Of a stretch of 59,399 bases of DNA, positions 1-6,980 are shown in pieces (the first letter of the stretch is position 1; each line of letters starts with the position of its first letter). The stretch lies in NCBI GenBank assembly GCA_945831805.1, contig CAMADY010000003.1, positions 1-59,399 of the forward strand, written 5' to 3'. The position numbers were made by a program, and so were the translations under genes. The notes under the pieces were generated by a model, which was not told the origin of the DNA, did no database searches, and worked only from the letters and a program-made list of their open reading frames with translations. Source of the stretch: an uncultured Prevotellaceae bacterium (lineage in GTDB: Bacteria > Bacteroidota > Bacteroidia > Bacteroidales > Bacteroidaceae).

Positions 1-81
1 AAGAAGACGTTATCAGACAAATCTGGTGGCTTAACTTTCACTTCAAACAACCACTACTTCAGTATCGGCGTTATTTTATAA
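1..81 (+). CDS. C-terminal end of an outer-membrane beta-barrel protein (partial)
   Basis: The first 26 codons of the window are open and end at a TAA at 79-81; the start lies outside. The visible peptide finishes NNHYFSIGVIL, an alternating hydrophobic/aromatic last strand typical of Bacteroidetes outer-membrane barrels. The next gene ends in a very similar way (SHSISIGYIF), so the two are probably tandem related barrels. The function cannot be judged from 26 residues. Confidence 0.6.
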   Translation, partial: KKTLSDKSGGLTFTSNNHYFSIGVIL

Positions 82-289
82 TAGTATAACAGAAAGAGAC
101 GTTTACATTCGTTTGTCTTACCATAGACTCATGGTTGCAATAAACAGAAGTACAGACTTCCCACGTCTTGTCCGTTTCCATAATACCAAATGCAGAATCT
201 CGGGATGTCTATATGCCTGATAGTGTGCATTGCCTTCCACTGTCAGTAACATCTTAACAACCAATGAAGGCTTGGTTCTTCAGAAAACA

Positions 290-994
290 ATGAAACTTAA
301 AACTTTGCTTATTTCAGTATTCCTGTTGGGTACTGTTTCAGTTGCTTCTGCTCAGAATGAGAGTTATGGAAAAGTCTATGCTTCCTTCAATCTTGCAGGA
401 GTGAGTCTTAAAGGTGGCGGCGTCGTATCGTCTGTTGACATTGCAAAAGCAACAAACGGGAATGACAATGTCAGTATGAACGGCTTCAATGTAGGCCTGT
501 TGAAAGGTATTAACCTCACAAAGTCTGCTCCTCTGTTCCTTGAGATTGGTGGTGAAGTAAACTATCTTGCAGGTTCAGAACAGATGGTTGACTTCAAGAT
601 GCTCAACTTCCAGGTTCCTGTGAACCTTACTTACAGAATACCTGTCTGTGATGGTTTTGCCATTGCACCTTATGCAGGTTTGAATTTCAAGGTCAATATA
701 TTGGGATTGGTAGGCAGTAGCGGTGTAAACTATAGCCTATTCTCTGATGATGACGTTGCATTGGTTGAGAAATACCTTGGCGTAAAGAATTATGATCCAC
801 AGACAGCAAATCGTTTCCAGTTGGGAATGAACGCAGGTGTCAACTTCGTAATAGCAAAGAAACTGTGTATCGGTTATCGTTTCCAGCCAGATTTCATAGA
901 CTATTATAAGTACGACTTCATTGTTGATAAATACCCTGCTTCACTCAGCTTGGCAACATCAAGTCATTCAATTTCCATTGGTTATATCTTCTAA
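290..994 (+). CDS. Outer-membrane beta-barrel protein (PorT/OMP_b-brl_2-like)
   Basis: A 234-residue protein with a clear signal peptide (MKLKTLLISVFLLGTVSVAS, then AQ), followed by short amphipathic strands (YGKVYASFNLAGVSL, FLEIGGEVNYLAG, VPVNLTYRIP, LCIGYRFQPDF) and a C-terminal aromatic strand ending in Phe. This is the layout of small Bacteroidetes porin-like barrels. The open frame extends up to 230, but the ATG at 290 is chosen because the signal peptide starts there. No Bacteroidetes promoter motif is visible in 82-289, so it may be read through from the barrel gene upstream. A perfect 14-bp terminator hairpin follows at 1029-1061. The ligand is unknown. Confidence 0.8.
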   Translation: MKLKTLLISVFLLGTVSVASAQNESYGKVYASFNLAGVSLKGGGVVSSVDIAKATNGNDNVSMNGFNVGLLKGINLTKSAPLFLEIGGEVNYLAGSEQMVDFKMLNFQVPVNLTYRIPVCDGFAIAPYAGLNFKVNILGLVGSSGVNYSLFSDDDVALVEKYLGVKNYDPQTANRFQLGMNAGVNFVIAKKLCIGYRFQPDFIDYYKYDFIVDKYPASLSLATSSHSISIGYIF

Positions 995-1028
995 TGTGTG
1001 ACGAATGACATTATTGTCTTTAACTATT

Positions 1029-1061
1029 ACAGGGGATAAAGTATTGCACTTTATCCCCTGT
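1029..1061 (+). terminator. Rho-independent terminator after the small barrel gene
   Basis: A perfect 14-bp inverted repeat (ACAGGGGATAAAGT / ACTTTATCCCCTGT) with a 5-base loop is followed by the T-rich run TTACTTTTATT. It lies 34 bases past the stop of the plus-strand barrel gene and before the converging outer-membrane gene on the minus strand. Confidence 0.85.
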
Positions 1062-1115
1062 TTACTTTTATTATGGATCAGCTGTGAATACAGCGAGTAG
1101 TATGAATCTGAGATG

Positions 1116-4100
1116 TTAGAATCTGCCGCCGAAGCCACCGCCACCGCGCTGACCTCCATTGCCACCGCGACCGCCTTCGCGTGCCTCACGAGGTCCACCT
1201 TCCGGACCTCCGCCTCTGCTGCGCATTGCCTGTCGTCCTGCCTTACCGCCAAAGGCGTTGAAGCGGAAGATGACGTGGAGCATGCCGTAGCAATTGATGG
1301 CGTTAGACCAAGAGTCGCGGCGTGAGTTAGCATCGATGGCACGCGAGAAGCTGCTGCGCTGATGCAATATGTCGTATGCCTGAAGGGAGAAGGTGAGGTT
1401 CTTCTGCTTCAATATACTCTGCGATACCTGTATGTTCCAAATGAGCTCGTTGGTGTTGGCAGCATCGCTGTCGTAGCCACGGCGAGATGACATGTGGAGT
1501 GAAGTAGAGAATCCTGTTCCCCAAGGTGAGTTGAGGTTGATGTCGGTACCGTACTCAAAGTGCCATGTGTCGAGGTTTGACTCGGGGTTGAGCTTGTTAC
1601 GGTTGATGTTGTATGTAACATTACCGTTAAGTTCCACCTCTATCCACTGGTTGCGGTAGCTCATGCCGAGACGTTCGTTGATGCTGGTACTACGGGTGTA
1701 GTTCTTTGATACTTCCTGATAAACAGCCTGCTTAGCCTGACCACGCTCCAGAGTGGCTATAGGTACATTATTCTCGTTGACAATCTGGTTGCTGTTGTTG
1801 ATAGCATACTGAACAGGAACTCCTTCGCTGTTTGTCATCAGTGAGCCATCGCCTTTCTTCAAGTGATATATTCTGTTACCAAAGGCGTCTCTATCCTGCA
1901 GAGTAACGTAGTTCACGTTGTTTCTGTAGTTGAGGTTCGTCATGGTGTTGATGTTCCAGCGTCCGAGGGTGTCGAGTGAGGTGTTGTACATCAATGCACT
2001 GCTGATGTTCCAGTTGCCGTTGATGTTCTCTGGACGTGTGGTACGTGCACCTGTAACGTCGTTGTAGGTAACTCTGTTTGATACACTGTTCTGCGTATTG
2101 CTGTAGTTGAGGAACGCCATGATGCTGCTGAAGCGCTTCTGTACGTAGTTGTTATAGCGTACGGATGCTGTCTGTGTGAACGAAGGCTTCAGACCAGGGT
2201 TACCCTCACGGATATTCATCTGGTCGGAGTCATCGGTGATAGGCAGCATGTCGGTCATGGAAGGCTGCGAAGTGTTTGCACGATAGTTCACACGGATGCT
2301 CTTCTGACGGTTGAAGCGATAGCGGAAGTCGAGCGTTGGAGTGATGTTCTGTACGCTGCGCTTTGCTATGGTGTCGATGTTCTGATATCTGTAGGTGAGC
2401 TTCTGGTTCTGTGGCTGATACATTACACCAAGGTTGAGGTTGTAGTTGTTTGTGGTTCTGCGCCATGTGAGCTCTAACTCGTGGATGTAGTTGTCGTATT
2501 CAGAATAGCGGCTCTGCTCCTTGTTATAGTATGTAGAGAGCGGATGTGTATCATCAAGGAATGGGTTGATGTATGCACCGAAGTTGCGGTAGTCTGGTAT
2601 GATACCACTTCCGAAGTCCTCTGCGCCCACCCCTGGCTTCCATGAGGCAGGAGTGAAGAGACGTAGGTTACTGAAGTCGTATGTGGCGCGGTCGCTGGTA
2701 CGGTTGGTATAGCGATACATATAGCGCATTACGAGGAACGAGAACTTAGAGAGACGCTCGGTGTATGAGAGGGATGTCTGGAAGTTCCAGTTCTTCTCTG
2801 GAGTAACGTTGTATCTGTTGCGGTAGCGCACTGAGTCCTGATCCGTCAGTTCGATGCCGTAAGCGTCTTTCGGATTCAACTGATAGTATGTTACTTCCTG
2901 CTTGCTCAGTGATTCGCTGTCGCTATTGCTCGTATTGTAGCGTCCCTGGAACGTAATGTTACGTCCGTTGCTATTGAGTCTGCGGTTTACGGTACCCTGA
3001 ATGCTGAATTTCTTGTTGTTGCTATAGCTGAGGGAGTTGTTGTTGTTGCTGTTGACGAGGATGGAATCCTTCTTCACCGCCTCAACGAGACTTTTCAGTG
3101 AAGCGACATCATTGAAGTTCATGGGCGATACATATTTGTATGGATCGTCATTGAAGGTAGAGCTGAAGCTATCGCCCTTAGAGTCGCTTGAAGAAGTAGA
3201 ATAGCTTGGGCGCACCTGTATGGTCGTCATGGTGTCAGGCTTCCACTCAATGTTAGCTGAGAGGTTCCATGAGTTGTTGCGTCCGTTGCTCTGCGATATG
3301 CTGTTAGAGAAGGAACGTGCGCCTACGAAGTTCTCCGACTCCGTCTTTGACCAGCGGTCGCTGTTGCTGTGGTTCCAGCGTGCAGAGAAGTCCACCTTGA
3401 ACTTGTCGCGTATCTCGTAGTTGTAGTTCAGACCTATCATCTTATTGCTCTGAAGTCCGCTGGCACCACCACCGCCACCACGTCCGAAACCACGGTCGTT
3501 GGTGTTGTTGGCATTAGCCATGACGAAGAGTCGCTGGTTGTCCTTCATGTATCCCGCCATCAGTCGCTCGGCATAGAGTGCACCGACGTCGATGTTGCTC
3601 TCATTGGTGAGCTTGGTACCACCAGCGAGGTCTATGTTAGAGAGGAATCCCTTGTTCATGCCGCGCTTGATGCCGAAGTCGAGGATTGTTGTCTCCTCAC
3701 CGTCGTCAACACCCGTCATCTTTGCCAGGTCACTCTTTTCGTCGTATGCCTTAACCTTCTCAACGATAGCAGTAGGGAGGTTCTTGAGGGCTGTCTGCGT
3801 ATCGCCCGTCATGAACTCCTTACCATCAACCTTGATCTTCTTGACCTCCTTACCGTTGATGGTGATTTTACCGTTATCATCAATCTGTGCACCTGGCAGA
3901 CGCTTCACGAGTTCCTCGATGACAGAGCCTTCCGGTGTCTTGTATGCTGCTGCGTTGTAAATAAAAGTGTCCTCCTTTACTACTACCTTTGCTGCAACAC
4001 CATTGGCTACAACCTCCTTCAGCAGCACGGCATCGGTCTCCATGTTCAGCTTGCCGAACTGGAAGTCCTTGTCCTCTGCGATGGTTACGTTACGTGTGAT

Positions 4101-4358
4101 GTTCTTGTAACCGATGTTCGACATCTTGATGATGTACTTGTCGTTCTCTGGAGCTACAAGCTTGAAATTACCATTCTCATCGCTGACAGTACCGGCAACG
4201 TAGGTGGAATCCTTTGCTTTGAGCAACTGGATGGTAGCCTGCAGAACGGCTTCCTTAGATTCTTTATCAACAAGGGTGCCGGTGATTGTTCTTTCCTGTG
4301 CCATAGCCATAACGGCAGAAAGCATCATCAGCAGGAGTAGGGATAGGTTTTTCTTCAT
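1116..4358 (-). CDS. Outer-membrane beta-barrel protein with carboxypeptidase-regulatory-like domain (OMP_b-brl_3, TonB-receptor-like)
   Basis: A 1080-residue protein. Residues 1-21 are a signal peptide ending in AMAQ. Residues about 23-105 form a CarboxypepD_reg-like domain (ERTITGTLVDKESKEAV..., GTVSDENGNFKL). Next comes a plug-like region (EELVKRLPGAQIDDNGKI, VDGKEFMTGD), then a long run of barrel strands rich in Asn, Ser and Tyr. The family acts in the outer membrane; the substrate cannot be read from sequence. The C-terminus is odd: after the last strand (YGMLHVIFRFNAF) there is a Gly/Arg-rich tail of about 45 residues ending GGGGFGGRF. It lies 103 bases downstream of the DUF4350-like gene, with a large hairpin in the gap and no separate promoter motif, so the two may be cotranscribed. 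Confidence 0.85.
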   Translation of the reverse strand: MKKNLSLLLLMMLSAVMAMAQERTITGTLVDKESKEAVLQATIQLLKAKDSTYVAGTVSDENGNFKLVAPENDKYIIKMSNIGYKNITRNVTIAEDKDFQFGKLNMETDAVLLKEVVANGVAAKVVVKEDTFIYNAAAYKTPEGSVIEELVKRLPGAQIDDNGKITINGKEVKKIKVDGKEFMTGDTQTALKNLPTAIVEKVKAYDEKSDLAKMTGVDDGEETTILDFGIKRGMNKGFLSNIDLAGGTKLTNESNIDVGALYAERLMAGYMKDNQRLFVMANANNTNDRGFGRGGGGGASGLQSNKMIGLNYNYEIRDKFKVDFSARWNHSNSDRWSKTESENFVGARSFSNSISQSNGRNNSWNLSANIEWKPDTMTTIQVRPSYSTSSSDSKGDSFSSTFNDDPYKYVSPMNFNDVASLKSLVEAVKKDSILVNSNNNNSLSYSNNKKFSIQGTVNRRLNSNGRNITFQGRYNTSNSDSESLSKQEVTYYQLNPKDAYGIELTDQDSVRYRNRYNVTPEKNWNFQTSLSYTERLSKFSFLVMRYMYRYTNRTSDRATYDFSNLRLFTPASWKPGVGAEDFGSGIIPDYRNFGAYINPFLDDTHPLSTYYNKEQSRYSEYDNYIHELELTWRRTTNNYNLNLGVMYQPQNQKLTYRYQNIDTIAKRSVQNITPTLDFRYRFNRQKSIRVNYRANTSQPSMTDMLPITDDSDQMNIREGNPGLKPSFTQTASVRYNNYVQKRFSSIMAFLNYSNTQNSVSNRVTYNDVTGARTTRPENINGNWNISSALMYNTSLDTLGRWNINTMTNLNYRNNVNYVTLQDRDAFGNRIYHLKKGDGSLMTNSEGVPVQYAINNSNQIVNENNVPIATLERGQAKQAVYQEVSKNYTRSTSINERLGMSYRNQWIEVELNGNVTYNINRNKLNPESNLDTWHFEYGTDINLNSPWGTGFSTSLHMSSRRGYDSDAANTNELIWNIQVSQSILKQKNLTFSLQAYDILHQRSSFSRAIDANSRRDSWSNAINCYGMLHVIFRFNAFGGKAGRQAMRSRGGGPEGGPREAREGGRGGNGGQRGGGGFGGRF

Positions 4359-4370
4359 ATATTAATTTGT

Positions 4371-4414
4371 CTGTTCTTTTCTTGTTACAATATTATGACG
4401 TATGAAAAGAACAG
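4371..4414 (-). promoter_or_regulatory. Hairpin just upstream of the large outer-membrane gene
   Basis: A perfect 11-bp inverted repeat (CTGTTCTTTTC / GAAAAGAACAG) spans a 22-base loop and ends 12 bases before the start codon of the outer-membrane gene. On the minus strand it is followed by ACAAATTAATAT, not a U-run, so a simple terminator is less likely than a leader-RNA structure or a protein-binding site. Confidence 0.5.
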
Positions 4415-4461
4415 AAAGTTTATAAATATAAAAAAAAAGTCGTGCGTGTATTATGCTGCCA

Positions 4462-5235
4462 TCAATAAAGTAGTCGCTCAATGATACGCTCCGCTGCAGA
4501 CGCATTGTCGTAGTTGTCTGGCAGTAGGGTGTGATATATATACTCGTTATACACCCATGGATCTGCTATGGCAATAACCTTTCCCTTGCCGTAGCGTGTC
4601 TCTGCAATAACCACGTCGTCGTCCTTTGTCCATACGACTCTGCGGGCCTTTCCAGAACACTTGATGCTTGACGTGCCACGCATATACATCTTGTCAACGC
4701 CTTCGAGCGTACCCTGCAGTGGATAGACGTTCTCTGGCTTCTCCTTTGTAGGAATATCCAACTGGAGTATTGTGGTATCGTTGAAATGCAGACCGAACTT
4801 ATCCATGAGGATGTTGATATATTTGAGGTCGCAGTTGTCCCTGTCGTTGGTTAGGACGAGCAGTCTGCCACCCTTCTTCACCCATTTCGCAATAACGTTG
4901 GCACTCTCTTCGGTCATATAGTTTGGCTTCGGATTGTCCTTGACGTGGTCAGGGTCAACGATGATATATATGCTACTGCCCTTGAGGAGCTCTGCCGTAG
5001 GAGCCTCGTTGAGCATGGCGAGGGTGCCGCCGTGCTTTACGAACAGCTCTCCGAACTGAGAATATCCACCCCACTTTGAGGTGTCGTCCCAGGTGTAGTG
5101 CTGCACCTTTCCGGTCTTCTTGTCAACCTCGTGGTTGAAGTGAGTGTCGAGAAGCACCTTCTTTACAGGAGTGTCAGCGTAGGTGGCGCATAAAGCAAAG
5201 AGCATGCAAGCTATTGTAGTGAGAATCTTCTTCAT
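4462..5235 (-). CDS. Exported DUF4350-like (GATase1-like) protein
   Basis: A 257-residue protein with a signal peptide (MKKILTTIACMLFALCATYA). The body looks like an alpha/beta fold resembling DUF4350/ThuA-type domains: VLLDTHFNHE near the mature N-terminus, IYIIVDPDH, WVKKGGRLLVLTND and GKVIAIADPWVYNEY. From memory, such domains accompany unsaturated glucuronyl/rhamnogalacturonyl hydrolases in Bacteroidetes, but no hydrolase catalytic motif is present here. It probably acts in the periplasm, possibly as a binding or scaffold protein. It has its own Bacteroidetes-type promoter at 5328-5359 and precedes the large outer-membrane gene on the same strand. Confidence 0.6.
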   Translation of the reverse strand: MKKILTTIACMLFALCATYADTPVKKVLLDTHFNHEVDKKTGKVQHYTWDDTSKWGGYSQFGELFVKHGGTLAMLNEAPTAELLKGSSIYIIVDPDHVKDNPKPNYMTEESANVIAKWVKKGGRLLVLTNDRDNCDLKYINILMDKFGLHFNDTTILQLDIPTKEKPENVYPLQGTLEGVDKMYMRGTSSIKCSGKARRVVWTKDDDVVIAETRYGKGKVIAIADPWVYNEYIYHTLLPDNYDNASAAERIIERLLY

Positions 5236-5327
5236 AATCAGAGATATTGGTACATTCGTTCGGCTTTCTATTAGAGATGTTGAGGGTCATAATCTTACGT
5301 TTTCAAACATTTTTGTTAAAATTAGTG

Positions 5328-5359
5328 CAAAATTACTACTTTTTTGTGATGTTTGCAAA
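5328..5359 (-). promoter_or_regulatory. Bacteroidetes-type promoter for the DUF4350-like gene
   Basis: Read on the minus strand, TTTG (5356-5359) is followed after 20 bases by TAATTTTG (5328-5335), matching the TTTG-N19-20-TAnnTTTG pattern. The predicted 5' leader is about 85 bases. Confidence 0.65.
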
Positions 5360-5422
5360 CTTTTTCTAACGTATGTGTATATTTCCGTAAATGTTTGTGC
5401 TATTTTCGCGTTTTGCTTACTG

Positions 5423-6496
5423 TCAGTTTTCCATGACATACACCAAAGACACGCAACTGATGACAATCCATAGCAGAATGCCATGTATGAGTGGTCGTAT
5501 GCCTACCGCCTTCAGTGTCTTGCGGGTCAGTCCAGCTCCGATGAAGAATAGCGACAGGGTGATGATATGCTTCGCAAGCTGGTTGACGCCACTGCTGAAT
5601 GCCGTTCCGATGCTTGCAGCGCTATCGCCTATCAACGATGCGTTGGAGAGGATATACGTGTTGACGATGATGGCAACGATAAACCAGATGATGAAGCGTG
5701 GGATGCTCTGGTACCATGGCTTTGAGGAAGTGCTGTCCTCATCGTTGCTGCGCATGAGGAATGGTGTTACGAGTACCAAGGCAACAATCCATAGGGCGCG
5801 GGTGAGCTTGATGGTTGTTGCAACCTCAAGTGCCGACACTCCCTCGCTGGCAAGTAGTTCCGGATGCATTGCGTCGTATGCCGCACCGGCTCCAACGACA
5901 GAGCTGGTATCGTGGATGGCAATGGCAGCCCACATGCCGAACTGCTTCATTGTTAGGCCGATGGCATCGCCTACGTATGGGAATACGAAGAGTGCTACGG
6001 CATTGAGTACGAAAACAACACCGAGTGCAACAGACATGGATTCTGCCTTTGCCTTGATGGTAGGGCCTACTGCTGCTATGGCACTGCCACCGCAGATGGC
6101 GGTACCCGATGATATGAGGTAGCTCGTCTGGCTATCTACCTTCAGAAACTTCCTGCCTAAGAGCCAACCGATGGCGAGAGTGCCGAAGACGCTGACGATG
6201 GTGAACAGCATTCCCTCCTTGCCTGATGCCAATGCCTGGTTGACGTTCATGCCGAAGCCGAGGCCTATGACGGAGTATTGCAGCATCTTCTTGGACATGA
6301 GCTTCGTGAACTTCTCGTATGTTCCACCGAATGTGAGTGCGAAGATGATACCAAGCAGCAGTGCAACGGGTGATGATACCCAATGTGCCAGCCAGCTCAT
6401 GGCTCCAAGATCCACTCCGAATTGTTTTGTTATGAATGCAGCGAGCAGTGAGATGCTCAGTGCTGCAACTATTACTATATAAACAACCTTTTTCAT
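5423..6496 (-). CDS. YeiH/UPF0324-family membrane protein (putative sulfate exporter family)
   Basis: A 357-residue, highly hydrophobic protein with about ten membrane segments. It matches the YeiH family in layout: LLGIIFALTFGGTYEKFTKL, then SVIGLGFGMNV, the glycine-rich SSGTAICGGSAIAAVGPTIKA, the loop IHDTSSVVGAGAAYD, and a C-terminal LFFIGAGLTRKTLKAVG. The family is annotated as putative sulfate exporters, but the transported solute is unproven. It lies on the inner membrane. It is downstream of trxA with a 123-base gap holding a hairpin (6521-6558), and I see no separate promoter motif. Confidence 0.85.
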   Translation of the reverse strand: MKKVVYIVIVAALSISLLAAFITKQFGVDLGAMSWLAHWVSSPVALLLGIIFALTFGGTYEKFTKLMSKKMLQYSVIGLGFGMNVNQALASGKEGMLFTIVSVFGTLAIGWLLGRKFLKVDSQTSYLISSGTAICGGSAIAAVGPTIKAKAESMSVALGVVFVLNAVALFVFPYVGDAIGLTMKQFGMWAAIAIHDTSSVVGAGAAYDAMHPELLASEGVSALEVATTIKLTRALWIVALVLVTPFLMRSNDEDSTSSKPWYQSIPRFIIWFIVAIIVNTYILSNASLIGDSAASIGTAFSSGVNQLAKHIITLSLFFIGAGLTRKTLKAVGIRPLIHGILLWIVISCVSLVYVMEN

Positions 6497-6520
6497 TTTG
6501 TGATATTAGAGGATACAGTT

Positions 6521-6558
6521 CGAGGATGCGTCAACTTTTTATGTTTGAAGCATCCTCG
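6521..6558 (-). terminator. Hairpin between trxA and the YeiH-family gene
   Basis: A perfect 9-bp inverted repeat (CGAGGATGC / GCATCCTCG) with a 20-base loop that itself contains TCAA/TTGA pairing. It lies 61 bases past the trxA stop. No U-run follows on the minus strand, so it may be a weak terminator or an RNA-processing/stability structure. Confidence 0.4.
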
Positions 6559-6619
6559 TATATATATAATAAGGTGTAGATGGTCTGTGGGGGTATCGAC
6601 AGACCTTTGTTACACAGCT

Positions 6620-6937
6620 TTATTGCAGGATGTCGTCGATCTTCTCCTGGATCTTTGTCTTATTGACAGCACCCACGAGGCGGTCGATAATCTGACCGTC
6701 CTTGAAGAACAGCAGGGTAGGGATGTTGCGGATGCCCATCTCTGCTGCGATGTCCTCACATTCCTCAACGTCACACTTCGCAACGGTGAGCTTACCTTCA
6801 TACTCTTCTGCGACCTGACTGATGATAGGTGAAATCATCTTGCAAGGTCCGCACCACTCTGCCCAGAAATCAATGAGTACTGGCAGTTTTCCATTCTTCA
6901 GAGACTCGAAGTTCTCTGCTGTTACTTTTACTTCCAT
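6620..6937 (-). CDS. trxA: Thioredoxin
   Basis: A 105-residue protein with the full thioredoxin signature: WCGPC at residues 28-32 (redox cysteines 29 and 32) preceded by VLIDFWAE, and the cis-proline loop IRNIPTLLFFKDGQ. There is no signal peptide, so it is cytosolic. It reduces disulfides in client proteins using electrons from thioredoxin reductase, which is not encoded in this window. It sits 43 bases downstream of the sprE-like gene and may be cotranscribed with it. Confidence 0.95.
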   Translation of the reverse strand: MEVKVTAENFESLKNGKLPVLIDFWAEWCGPCKMISPIISQVAEEYEGKLTVAKCDVEECEDIAAEMGIRNIPTLLFFKDGQIIDRLVGAVNKTKIQEKIDDILQ

Positions 6938-6950
6938 AGTTTTTCCTTTC

Positions 6951-6978
6951 TTATTTGTTTATTGTTTACTATTTTGTT
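6951..6978 (-). repeat. Degenerate 7-base array at the sprE-trxA junction
   Basis: The plus strand reads TTATTTG, TTTATTG, TTTACTA, TTTTGTT: four 7-base units with drift. It fills most of the gap between the sprE stop and the trxA start and fits the junction-array pattern seen across the window. Confidence 0.45.
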
Positions 6979-6980
6979 GG

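Noticed and set aside
230..289. Upstream start (230) for the small barrel gene
   Set aside because: The extra 20 residues precede a standard signal peptide that starts at the ATG at 290.
3369..4340. Long open frame (323 codons) on the plus strand
   Set aside because: It is antisense to the outer-membrane protein gene, has no promoter, and its sequence is hydrophobic shadow sequence without family features.
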